This document shows, piece after piece, positions 42,148-50,182 of a DNA stretch of 64,000 nucleotides. The DNA comes from Myxococcus terminator_A (GTDB lineage Bacteria > Myxococcota > Myxococcia > Myxococcales > Myxococcaceae): NCBI GenBank assembly GCA_049194865.1, contig JBLZWL010000116.1, positions 1-64,000 of the forward strand, in the 5' to 3' direction. Made by a program: the position numbers and the translations under genes. The notes below the pieces were generated by a model, which saw only the letters and a list, made by a program, of their open reading frames with translations, did no database searches and was not told the origin of the DNA. Numbering within the stretch: position 1 is the stretch's first letter; each line of letters begins with the position of its first letter.

Positions 42148-43160
42148 GCGCGGCCCACGAGGTCCGCCCGTACCGGGAGGCTTTCGCCCCGTACTGGCAT
42201 CCGGTGGCGTACTCCCACGAGCTGCGGGAAGCGCCTCTTCCAGCCCGGCTGCTGGAGACGGACCTGGTCCTCTGGCGCACCGGCTCGGGTGTCGCGGCCT
42301 CCCAGCGCTACTGCGCGCATCGTGGCGCGGACCTCTGCTCGGGCTCCATCACCCCCGACGGCCTTCGCTGCGCGTTCCACGGCTGGACGTACGGCGAGAG
42401 CGGGCGCTGCGTCCGGATTCCCTCTCAACCCCAGACGCCCATCCCGGAGCGGGCCCGGCTCGCGACGTTTCATGCCGCGGAGCGGCATGGCCTGGTCTGG
42501 GTCTGTCTTTCACCCGAGCCCGCCGCGCCATTGCCAGAGTGGCCGGAGCTGTCGGACACGACGGCGGTGGCCACGGTACCGCTGCCTCGCCTGGACTGGG
42601 ATATCGCCGCCGGCCGCATGGTGGAGATCGTCCTGGACGTGGCCCACCTCTCCTTCGTGCACGAGGGCACGTTCGGCAACCCGGACCAGCCCGAGGTGCC
42701 GGCCTACGACGTGGAGAAGCGTCCGGACGGACTCTCCGCGCGGATTGTGTACCCCGCGCTGGCGCCCGGCGTCGGTGGAGGGCCGCCCCGGGTGGACCGG
42801 ACCACGCTCACCTATGACGTGACGTTCCCGTTCGCCGCGCGGCTGTCCTTCAAGCCGACCCTCTTCTATCCGCACACCGTCTATGCGGTGGCCTCGCCCT
42901 GGTCCGAGGAGAAGATGCAGTGCTTCTACTTCGCCTCGTACCACCCGAGGATCCGCAACTTCGCGGACGTGTTCGTGAAGTCGGAGTCGGCCATCCTGGA
43001 GCAGGACCGCCGCATCGCCGAGGGACAGCGTCCGCGCGCGCACCCGCTGGACTTCGCGGGCGAGGTCCTGGTGAAGGCGGACCGGCTCCCCATTGAATAC
43101 CGTCGGGCCCTCACGGCCCTGCGCTCGGGCCGTCCGCTGGACGGGCCCCACCTGGAATAG
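42144..43160 (+). CDS. Rieske non-heme iron oxygenase
   Basis: 338 residues. Rieske [2Fe-2S] ligands: C57-x-H59 and C76-x2-H79. Mononuclear iron: D165-x2-H168-x4-H173 in EIVLDVAHLSFVH, plus an acidic residue in the C-terminal ILEQDRR region. Its single-chain form is like the VanA/pheophorbide a oxygenase group, which does hydroxylation, demethylation or ring opening. It needs electrons, yet no ferredoxin or flavin reductase is nearby; c-type cytochromes follow instead. It overlaps the 57-residue peptide gene and is followed after 17 bp by the diheme cytochrome. Confidence 0.93.
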   Translation: MSAAHEVRPYREAFAPYWHPVAYSHELREAPLPARLLETDLVLWRTGSGVAASQRYCAHRGADLCSGSITPDGLRCAFHGWTYGESGRCVRIPSQPQTPIPERARLATFHAAERHGLVWVCLSPEPAAPLPEWPELSDTTAVATVPLPRLDWDIAAGRMVEIVLDVAHLSFVHEGTFGNPDQPEVPAYDVEKRPDGLSARIVYPALAPGVGGGPPRVDRTTLTYDVTFPFAARLSFKPTLFYPHTVYAVASPWSEEKMQCFYFASYHPRIRNFADVFVKSESAILEQDRRIAEGQRPRAHPLDFAGEVLVKADRLPIEYRRALTALRSGRPLDGPHLE

Positions 43161-43177
43161 GAACGGGAGCCACTCGC

Positions 43178-44188
43178 GTGAACGCAGGGCGTCGAAGCTG
43201 GGGGTGGAGTGTGTCCGTGGTGCTGCTCGTCGCCGGGGCGGCCTGTCGTCAAAGAGAAGAGGCGCCCAAGGCGCCACCTCCAGCACCGCCCGAGGTCGCC
43301 GCGAAGCCGGTGGCGCCTCCCACGCCTCCCCCCGCGCCTCCGGTGGTGGTGCCCGCGTCGGCGGACCCGGCGCTCGTGGCCCGGGGCCGGTATCTGGCGG
43401 AGTCGGTGCTCGGGTGCGTCGGCTGCCACACCGAGCGTGACTACGGCCGCTTCGGAGGGCCGGTGTCCGGGCCGGTGCTGGCGGGCGCGTGCTTCGGCGA
43501 GGAGTGGGAGATGCCGGGCACCCTGTGCGCGCCCAACATCACCTCGGACCCCGAGCACGGCGTGGGGCGTTGGACGGACGAGCAGCTGATGCGCACCCTG
43601 CGTGAGGGCTACGGCCGTGACGGACGGACGCTGTTTCCCATGATGCCGTACATGGAGTGGCGCACCACCCTGTCGGACGGTGACGCCCGGGCCGTGGTGG
43701 CCTGGATGCGCACGGTGCCCGCGGTGGCCCGCGCCACGCCCCCCTCCAAGCTTCTCCCGGAGGTGGTGGCGGACATCAAGGACCTGGCCGCGCCCCTGCC
43801 CGGCCCCGTCGCCGAGCCCGCGGCGGACCCCATCGCCCGGGGCCGCTACCTGGCGACCGTGGCCCAGTGCGCCTTCTGCCACGCCAGCGCGGACGAGGAG
43901 CCGAAGCCCTTCGCCGGAGGCCGCGCCGCCCCCACCCCCTTCGGAGCGGAGCCCGTCCCGTCCCTGCTCCCCGGCGGGCCCGTCATGAAGGGGCTGGACG
44001 AGGACGCCTTCGTCGCCCGTTTCTCCGCCTTCAAGGATTTGGGCGCCGCCCCCAGCCGCAAGGGCCAGGTCAACAAGCTGGCCATGCCCTGGCAGGCCTT
44101 CGCCTCCATGAAAGAGGAGGACCTGCGCGCCCTGTACCGCTTCCTGGGGACCCAGGGACCCCCGCCGCGACGTACCAGCGGCCGGTGA
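43178..44188 (+). CDS. Diheme cytochrome c, probable lipoprotein
   Basis: 336 residues from GTG 43178, with GGAG upstream. The signal peptide ends VAGAAC, a weak lipobox, followed by a 40-residue Pro/Ala linker. Two cytochrome c domains: heme sites C80-VG-C83-H84 and C231-AF-C234-H235, each preceded by ARGRYLA. The domains resemble class I cytochromes of dehydrogenase complexes. Periplasmic or outer-membrane electron carrier. Position right after the oxygenase suggests a redox link, although the oxygenase itself lacks a signal peptide and so should be cytoplasmic. Confidence 0.9.
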   Translation: MNAGRRSWGWSVSVVLLVAGAACRQREEAPKAPPPAPPEVAAKPVAPPTPPPAPPVVVPASADPALVARGRYLAESVLGCVGCHTERDYGRFGGPVSGPVLAGACFGEEWEMPGTLCAPNITSDPEHGVGRWTDEQLMRTLREGYGRDGRTLFPMMPYMEWRTTLSDGDARAVVAWMRTVPAVARATPPSKLLPEVVADIKDLAAPLPGPVAEPAADPIARGRYLATVAQCAFCHASADEEPKPFAGGRAAPTPFGAEPVPSLLPGGPVMKGLDEDAFVARFSAFKDLGAAPSRKGQVNKLAMPWQAFASMKEEDLRALYRFLGTQGPPPRRTSGR

Positions 44189-44276
44189 TTGGCGCGGCGC
44201 TTTCTGAGAAAGTAGGATACACGCCTTGCCCTACACCGCCCCCTGTTCTCGGTGATCCGGGCCGGACTCGAACCCC

Positions 44277-46190
44277 ATGACACTGTCCTTGAAAAAGCTG
44301 GTCCTGATGCTCCCGGTGTTGGCGGTCGCCTCGGGGTGCAACCTGTTCGACACGGCAGACACGGAAGGAACCCGTGGCCGCGGTGCTCGCGCGTTCGACC
44401 CGTACGACAGCTCCGCCTCCGGGGCCATCTCGCTGTCCCTGCTCTGGTTCAAGGGCTGCGCCATCCTCCCCACGGGCGAGCCCGTGACGAAGGGGGAGCT
44501 GAGCCTGCCGGCGTATCCGGACACCTGCTTCAACCTCAATGACGGTTACCCCAAGCCGACGCGGCCCTCCGCGCCCCGGCCGCCCGAGGCGCGGATGCTC
44601 GTGTCGGCGGGCGAGCTGTACTTCCTGCGGGAGTTCTCCGCGATGGACGTGGCGCTCGCCCGCTTCGAGGACGCGAATGACCGCCGCACCCCCGCGGCGT
44701 GGATGCGCAAGGAGTCCATCTTCAAGGACCTGGACTGGTCCAACCTGTCCTCGGGCCGTGACTCGTGGAAGCGCCTGGAGCCGGGCACCTACCAGCGGGA
44801 GACCTTCTACGACAACGCCGCGTGGATGATCTCCAACGACGACACCTTCCTCTTGGAGGTCCTGGACGCGGACAACAACGTGCGCCTGAGCCAGTCGTAC
44901 TCGCGCTCGGACTTCCTCGCGGAGAGCGCCATCACGGGCCGCACCCGCGCGAGCTTCACGGTGACGGGCCTGCAGCGCCCGCTGTTCCCGGGGGACCCGA
45001 CGCCGCGCCTGGCGCCTGGCTACGATGCGCTCGAGTACGCGTCCGCGGTGAAGGTCTCGCTGGCCAACTCCACCAACCCCTTCAAGTCCTTCACCATGCC
45101 GGAAATCGCGGGCGAGGGCGTCATCCGCGTCACCTGGAGCCAGCTGCCCAAGCAGCCCTTCCTCTTCCCCATCCAGTTCCAGGCCGCCAGGGACCGGGTC
45201 CCCACCTGCTTCAAGCTGGGGCCGGATGGGCTGGCCACCGACGAGCCCACGCCCTGCGGCTTCGGCCTCAAGCAGAAGGTGCAGGTGGCCCGTCCCGCCA
45301 ACGGCAACTTCTTCACGGGCGGCGAGACGGTGGACTTCGTCGTGTCGCTCCAGGATGGCGATGGCAACGGCCTGCATCCGCGCGACTCCATGCCCTCCTT
45401 CTTCGACTACATGCTCGAGGGCTCCAACGGCCTGGCCTACTTCAACGAGTTCATGCTGCTGACGTGGCGTGACAGCAGCGCGTCCGAGTCCGGCTTCAAG
45501 GTCGTGGGGCCTCTTCAGGATTTGCAGGTCGTCAACGGCAGCTACGAGCCCACGCAGTACTTCTCGTACCCGAGCACCAGCGAGCCGCAGTTCTTCGTGC
45601 CGCCGGACATCCAGGCCATCGCGGGAGGCATGGAGGTGCGGCCCACCACGCGCTACACCGTGCCGCTGCCGCCGGACGCGAAGCCGGGCACCTACGCCAT
45701 CCTCGTGAAGGGCCACCGCAACTTCGAGGGCGAGCGCCTCAACCGGTTGGACCCGTTCTTCTTCCAGGTGGGGCAGACCCAGCCCACCACGTACGCGGGG
45801 CGCGTGGGCAACTGCCAGGTGTGCCACAACGGCGTCAGCTCGCTGAGCAACCTGCACCACGGCGTGTCCGTGGACCACGTGGAGACGTGCAAGGTGTGCC
45901 ACTACGACGAGAGCGTCGGGCACGTGTCGGACTTCATGCACCGCATCCACATCAACTCGCGCAAGTACGCGCAGAACAAGGGTGACTGCACCCTGTGCCA
46001 CCTGACGCGGGAGAGCACGCTGCGCCCCAGCCTCATCGCCTGCGCTGGCTGCCACCCGGGCACCCACGGCACGGAGTACTTCGACCTGCCGTTCCAGGAA
46101 CTCAACTCCCCCCCCAATGCGTATGGCAACTGCGCCAACGCCTGCCACGTGACGACGGCTCCGGCCGAGCACGTGCTGCCCGCGCGCTGA
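44277..46190 (+). CDS. Multiheme cytochrome c lipoprotein, OmcA/MtrC-like C terminus
   Basis: 637 residues with lipobox LAVASGC. The first 500 residues have no heme motifs and look beta-rich. The C-terminal 130 carry CXXCH at about 513, 538, 571 and 589, and a fifth CANACH (CX3CH) at about 619. Extra histidines (SNLHHGV, HRIHI) can serve as distal ligands. This resembles the decaheme OmcA/MtrC-type cell-surface cytochromes but with a shortened heme part. A role in extracellular or outer-membrane electron transfer is likely. Confidence 0.85.
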   Translation: MTLSLKKLVLMLPVLAVASGCNLFDTADTEGTRGRGARAFDPYDSSASGAISLSLLWFKGCAILPTGEPVTKGELSLPAYPDTCFNLNDGYPKPTRPSAPRPPEARMLVSAGELYFLREFSAMDVALARFEDANDRRTPAAWMRKESIFKDLDWSNLSSGRDSWKRLEPGTYQRETFYDNAAWMISNDDTFLLEVLDADNNVRLSQSYSRSDFLAESAITGRTRASFTVTGLQRPLFPGDPTPRLAPGYDALEYASAVKVSLANSTNPFKSFTMPEIAGEGVIRVTWSQLPKQPFLFPIQFQAARDRVPTCFKLGPDGLATDEPTPCGFGLKQKVQVARPANGNFFTGGETVDFVVSLQDGDGNGLHPRDSMPSFFDYMLEGSNGLAYFNEFMLLTWRDSSASESGFKVVGPLQDLQVVNGSYEPTQYFSYPSTSEPQFFVPPDIQAIAGGMEVRPTTRYTVPLPPDAKPGTYAILVKGHRNFEGERLNRLDPFFFQVGQTQPTTYAGRVGNCQVCHNGVSSLSNLHHGVSVDHVETCKVCHYDESVGHVSDFMHRIHINSRKYAQNKGDCTLCHLTRESTLRPSLIACAGCHPGTHGTEYFDLPFQELNSPPNAYGNCANACHVTTAPAEHVLPAR

Positions 46191-46207
46191 GCCCCGAGAG
46201 GACCGCG

Positions 46208-47326
46208 ATGAAGATTCGCTCCCTTGCCACCAGCTTCCTGCTCTGTGCCACCGTCGGCGGCTGCACTGACTCCGACCCGCCCGCCATTCCGCGAATCGAC
46301 GAGGCGCCCGTCGTCGACCTGCCCGCGCGCACGACGAACATCTCCGGCGTGGTGTTCGACCCGGAGGGGTACTTCTTCACGTTCATGATGCTCCCGGAGG
46401 AGGAAGCCGAGGGCGCTCTGCCCGGCGTCTTCAACGGGCCCTACGTGGGGATTCCGGCCATCGTCGGTGGCCAGGTGACGCTCGCCGCTCCAGGCGGTGG
46501 TGACCTGGTGGCGTCGCCCGCGTCGTTCCTCGGCTCGTGGCAGGTGCTCGGCGCTCCCGCCAGCGACACGACGACGTACATCGCGTCCGCGACGCCTCCG
46601 GCGGAGGGCGTGTTCTTCGACCCGACCGCGCCCGTGCAGCTCCCGGAGGGCACCTACTACCCCACCACCTTCGTGCGGCCCATCCTCACGAATGTCACCC
46701 AGTGCTACGGCCAGTCCGCGCTGCTGGTGGGCAACGCGGGGGCGCTGGACGCGGTGGCCCAGCACCTGACGGCGGGGGGCACTCCGACGACGGTGGAGGA
46801 CCTGCTGGACCCCGCGAAGACGGGAGGCGTCGCGCTGCTGTGGGTGCACCAGCCCAGCTTCCTCGCGGACCTCTTCCTGCTGCCCGCGGACAGCGTGGCG
46901 GGCGAGACTACCGCAGGTCAGCTCATCGCCCTGGACTGGGCGCCTCCGGAAGGTCTGCCGGGCCAGTCGCCCATGGGCTTCATGGCGCTGCCGGACCCGC
47001 TGAGCATGGTGGGCTACTTCGCGCTCGTCTTCCCTCCCAACGCCACCGAGCCGGTGACGGTCTCCTTCACGGACACCTTCGAGCTGCCTCCGGGAGAGGA
47101 GCCGGACCCCGAGGCTCCGCCCCGGCCGTTCCTGATTCCGCCCCTGACGGTGGAGCCGCGCGCGGGTGTCGTCACCGTGCAGCGCACGTTCGGGCAGTTC
47201 GCTCCGCCGGAGCCGGGCGAGGGCCCGCCCGACGAGGGTGGCGGCCTGGAAGACCCGGGCCCGCCGGAGCCGGAGCCCACGTGGGCGTGCTACGCGCCGC
47301 CGATGGACGGGCCTCCGGAAGAGTAG
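46208..47326 (+). CDS. Secreted lipoprotein of unknown function
   Basis: 372 residues from ATG 46208; the longer open frame overlaps the cytochrome gene. Signal peptide with lipobox TVGGC. The remainder is beta-rich with no recognised motif; the C terminus is an acidic Pro/Gly/Glu tail. It sits 17 bp after the multiheme cytochrome gene with an SD (GAGAGGA), so it is the end of the peptide-Rieske-cytochrome operon and may be an envelope partner of the cytochromes. Confidence 0.8.
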   Translation: MKIRSLATSFLLCATVGGCTDSDPPAIPRIDEAPVVDLPARTTNISGVVFDPEGYFFTFMMLPEEEAEGALPGVFNGPYVGIPAIVGGQVTLAAPGGGDLVASPASFLGSWQVLGAPASDTTTYIASATPPAEGVFFDPTAPVQLPEGTYYPTTFVRPILTNVTQCYGQSALLVGNAGALDAVAQHLTAGGTPTTVEDLLDPAKTGGVALLWVHQPSFLADLFLLPADSVAGETTAGQLIALDWAPPEGLPGQSPMGFMALPDPLSMVGYFALVFPPNATEPVTVSFTDTFELPPGEEPDPEAPPRPFLIPPLTVEPRAGVVTVQRTFGQFAPPEPGEGPPDEGGGLEDPGPPEPEPTWACYAPPMDGPPEE

Positions 47327-47342
47327 TCAGGCGGTGCCGCCG

Positions 47343-47372
47343 CCGGCCCCGGGCATTCAGGCCCCGGGCCGG
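47343..47372. terminator. Bidirectional hairpin between convergent lipoprotein and tldD-like genes
   Basis: CCGGCCC (47343-47349) pairs with GGGCCGG (47366-47372), with inner GGGC/GCCC pairing. The hairpin spans the stop codon of the TldD-like gene. There is no T-tract. Confidence 0.45.
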
Positions 47373-48655
47373 ACGTGCAGCCCGCGAAAGCGGACCGAGG
47401 GCTGTCCGAAGGACACGGGCAGCGGTCCATGGTCCAGCTTGCGGCACCCGCGCGTGGCGAAGAGGTTGCGCGCGTCGGAGCCCACGCCGTCGATGGCGGC
47501 CAGCGCAGTGAGCCCGTTGCCCGCGAGGATGCCGGGGCCCACGCGAGCTCCCAGGCGCCCGTCGCGAATCTCTCGCGCCTCGATGATGTGGAAGCTGAAG
47601 TCGCCCGACAGCAGGTCCATGTGCCGGGGGGTGAGGTGCTGCACCAGCAGTCCGTGCGACAGCCCCGCCAGCAGCGACTCCAGGTCTCCTTGATGGGGCT
47701 CCACGCGGGTGTGGGCCATGCGCGGCAGGGGCGGATGGCGGAAGTCCACGCGCCGGCCATGCCCATTGGGCGTGAGTCCCAGCGCGCGGGCGCTGCGCGT
47801 GTCCAGCAGGGGTGACGCGACGACACCTTCGCGCAGCAAGGGCACGGCGCGCGCCGCGTGGCCCTCGTCGTCCCAGGCGAAGCCGAGCGCGCCTTGTCCA
47901 TCCGTCGGGTCATCCGAGACGGAGAGCCAGGGCTCGGCCACGCGCTGTCCCAGGCGATGGGCGAGGAACGAGCCGCCGCGCGCGACGACGTCTCCTTCCA
48001 GCGGGTGGCCGCACACCTCGTGGAAGAAGCACCCGGAGGCCGCGCCCGGAGGGAAGAGGATGGGGAGCGTGGCCGTGGGACAGGGCACGGCGGGCGTCGT
48101 CTCGCGCAGCTCGCGCACCAGCGCGTCCACCCAGGCCTCCAGCGAGGGCAGGGCCGCGTGCAGGTGAGTGGCCTCGGGGTGGCTGACGCAGCGCCACGTG
48201 TCGAACCGGGGGCCACCGGCCTCGCCGTGGAAGGCCTTCACTTCCAGCAGGGCATGGCGGGTGTGCTCTTCCACGAGCCGCTCGGGATGGGCGAAGAGCG
48301 TCCAGCGGTCGACCTCGCGCAGCGTCACGTCGAGATGGGCCGCGCCCGCCGCACGGGCGACGTCCACCAGCCGCCGCACCACGTCTTCGCGCAGGTTCGC
48401 GCCGCCCGTGAGGACAGGGGGCCGGGCCAGTGGCGCGCGGGCCCGCTCGAGGACCTCGCCGGGGAGCAGGCCGGGCGGAGGCGTGTCACCGGTCAGCTCC
48501 GCCCAGGTGTACTCGCCGTGTCCGGACACCTCACGGCGCGCGCAGACGCCGCGCTCGAGTGTCGTGGGCACCACGCGAGGACCGGAGCGGAGGTGGAGTA
48601 CGTCGGAGACCTCGCGCCGCTCCACGAACCAATCCAAGACGAGGGGCTCCTTCAT
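47357..48655 (-). CDS. TldD-like metallopeptidase
   Basis: 432 residues. The zinc-binding HEVCGH (HExxxH, starting at His212) and following PLEGD are as in TldD of E. coli and archaea. The C terminus has the usual Gly-rich domain (VGPGILAGNGLTALAAIDGVG). TldD/TldE pairs degrade unfolded peptides and remove the leader of microcin B17; related pairs act in other RiPP pathways. The active site is on the TldD subunit, and this one looks complete. Divergent from a PmbA-like gene (101 bp), convergent with the peptide-Rieske operon. Confidence 0.88.
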   Translation of the reverse strand: MKEPLVLDWFVERREVSDVLHLRSGPRVVPTTLERGVCARREVSGHGEYTWAELTGDTPPPGLLPGEVLERARAPLARPPVLTGGANLREDVVRRLVDVARAAGAAHLDVTLREVDRWTLFAHPERLVEEHTRHALLEVKAFHGEAGGPRFDTWRCVSHPEATHLHAALPSLEAWVDALVRELRETTPAVPCPTATLPILFPPGAASGCFFHEVCGHPLEGDVVARGGSFLAHRLGQRVAEPWLSVSDDPTDGQGALGFAWDDEGHAARAVPLLREGVVASPLLDTRSARALGLTPNGHGRRVDFRHPPLPRMAHTRVEPHQGDLESLLAGLSHGLLVQHLTPRHMDLLSGDFSFHIIEAREIRDGRLGARVGPGILAGNGLTALAAIDGVGSDARNLFATRGCRKLDHGPLPVSFGQPSVRFRGLHVRPGA

Positions 48656-48756
48656 CCGTGCATGCGACGAGACTCGTCTCCCTTCTTATCACGGGGCTCG
48701 GGGGGACCAGGGGCGGGCGGGCAGGGGCCTTCCGAGATGAGGCATGATGGCCACAC

Positions 48757-50178
48757 GTGAGCGAGTGGCGCGACAGGAGTCCGGGCGAGGAGCGGGTGGT
48801 CGAAGGGCCTCCCGAGGACAGGTCGCCTCGGGGTTGGAGCCTCGCGGCCCGGGCGTTGCTGGAGCGTGTGTCACGGCACCGGGGCTGGCGCGGCTCGGAG
48901 CTGCTTCTGGTTTCTTCCGAGCGGCTGTCGCTGGAGCTGGACGTGCGCTCGGGCTCGTTCGTCTCCAGCCGGGGACAGGGCTTGTCGGCGTCCGCCCGTG
49001 TCTGGACGGAGCAGGGCGTGGGGGGAGCGTCGGCGCCCGTGGCGACGGTGGCGGACCTGGAGCGGTTGCTCGGGGCCGCGGCGGACCTTGTGAGCAGCCG
49101 TGCTCCCGCGGCCCTTCCTGCCCCTTGCGTGGGGGGACAGGCTCCGTCGGCTGAGTGGCGCTCCGAGGTGTCGCTCGCTCGCGCGAAGACTCGCGCGGAG
49201 CGTGTGGCGCGAGAGGCGGTGCCGCCGGGAGTCCTGGTGCAGGCGCTGGTCGTAACGCAGCGCTCCGCGGGGGCCTTGCTCGTGAGGAGTGATGGCTCCG
49301 AGTCGTTCTGGCGGGACGACGGTGCGGACACCTTCCTTCGCTGTGAGACCTCGCGCGGTGCGCTGGTGGATGCCGTGGCCGCGCCGCTCGCGCTGGAGGC
49401 GGGACAGGAGGACCTGGGGCCGCTGCGTGCACGACAGGAGGCCGCGGTGGGCGCCCTGGAGCGCGAGGACCTGGGGCCGCTGCGTGCACGACTCGAGGAC
49501 GCTGTGGGGGCGCTAGAGGGGCCGCTGGCGCGCGCGGACCTGTCGCTGCCGCTGGTGTTGCGTCCCTCGGTGGCCGCGCCGCTGGTGGCGGGACTTGCCT
49601 GGCTGTTGCGCGGGGACGTGGCGGGAGCGACTCCCGCGCTGGTTCGCGCCGTGGGCCGCAAGCTGTTTCCCTCGCTGCTGACCGTGGTGGATGACCCGCT
49701 GGACGTGAGGGGCACGCGGCGTCGCGGCGTGGATGACGAAGGGCGGCCTGCGCGAGTGCTGCGACTCGTCGACGAGGGTCGGCTCATGGGCTTCCTCCAT
49801 TCGGAGGAGACGGCCGCGCGCCTGGGTGTCGAGCCGACGGGCCGGGGCTTTCGCGAGGGCGTGTCGTCCGCGTCGCCCATGCCGCTCAACCTGTGTGTCC
49901 TTCCGCGCGAGGACGCGCTGCCCGCCGACTACACGGAGCTGGTGGCGCGCGTGGAGACCTTCACCACGATGGCGACGCCGGGCACGGTGTCGCTCATCGC
50001 GGGAGGCTGGGAGGTCCGAGGAGGCAGAAGGGTGCGTCGGGTGACGCCGCTGGAGCTGGACCTTCCGGTGCTGGAGACGTTCCGAGGACTGCGCGGCGTG
50101 GGCGCGGACCTGACGTTCTTCCCCTCCGCCGAGGGCTGCGGCACGCCGACGTTGGTGCTGCCGCCTCCTCGCGGTTAG
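48757..50178 (+). CDS. PmbA/TldE-like subunit
   Basis: 473 residues from GTG 48757. It lacks HExxxH, as expected for TldE/PmbA. The C-terminal half has family-like stretches (TVVDDPLDVRGTRRRGVDDEG, then an ETFTTMATPGTVSLIAGG-like end). An internal tandem duplication of about 19 residues (EDLGPLRAR...GALE) sits in the linker. With the divergent TldD-like protein it should form a peptidase heterodimer. The start is uncertain because of the charged N terminus. Confidence 0.8.
   Translation: MSEWRDRSPGEERVVEGPPEDRSPRGWSLAARALLERVSRHRGWRGSELLLVSSERLSLELDVRSGSFVSSRGQGLSASARVWTEQGVGGASAPVATVADLERLLGAAADLVSSRAPAALPAPCVGGQAPSAEWRSEVSLARAKTRAERVAREAVPPGVLVQALVVTQRSAGALLVRSDGSESFWRDDGADTFLRCETSRGALVDAVAAPLALEAGQEDLGPLRARQEAAVGALEREDLGPLRARLEDAVGALEGPLARADLSLPLVLRPSVAAPLVAGLAWLLRGDVAGATPALVRAVGRKLFPSLLTVVDDPLDVRGTRRRGVDDEGRPARVLRLVDEGRLMGFLHSEETAARLGVEPTGRGFREGVSSASPMPLNLCVLPREDALPADYTELVARVETFTTMATPGTVSLIAGGWEVRGGRRVRRVTPLELDLPVLETFRGLRGVGADLTFFPSAEGCGTPTLVLPPPRG
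49407..49520 (+). repeat. 57-bp tandem duplication inside the PmbA-like gene
   Basis: Two adjacent copies beginning GAGGACCTGGGGCCGCTGCG (first at about 49408, second at about 49465). Each encodes EDLGPLRAR followed by a GALE end. The first about 27 bases are identical, so the event is recent and in frame. Confidence 0.8.
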
Positions 50179-50182
50179 CGAC

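Noticed and set aside
44248..44275. tRNA T-arm-like sequence on the minus strand (GGTTCGAGTCC)
   Set aside because: The flanking bases do not form a T stem or acceptor stem and no D or anticodon arm is present; chance similarity just upstream of the cytochrome start.
44070..46172. 700-codon minus-strand open frame
   Set aside because: Antisense to the multiheme cytochrome, whose heme motifs and lipobox are unambiguous.
47357..50178. Treating the TldD/PmbA pair as part of the peptide-Rieske operon
   Set aside because: The TldD gene is convergent with that operon and the PmbA gene is divergent from it, so co-transcription is excluded; only a functional link is proposed.
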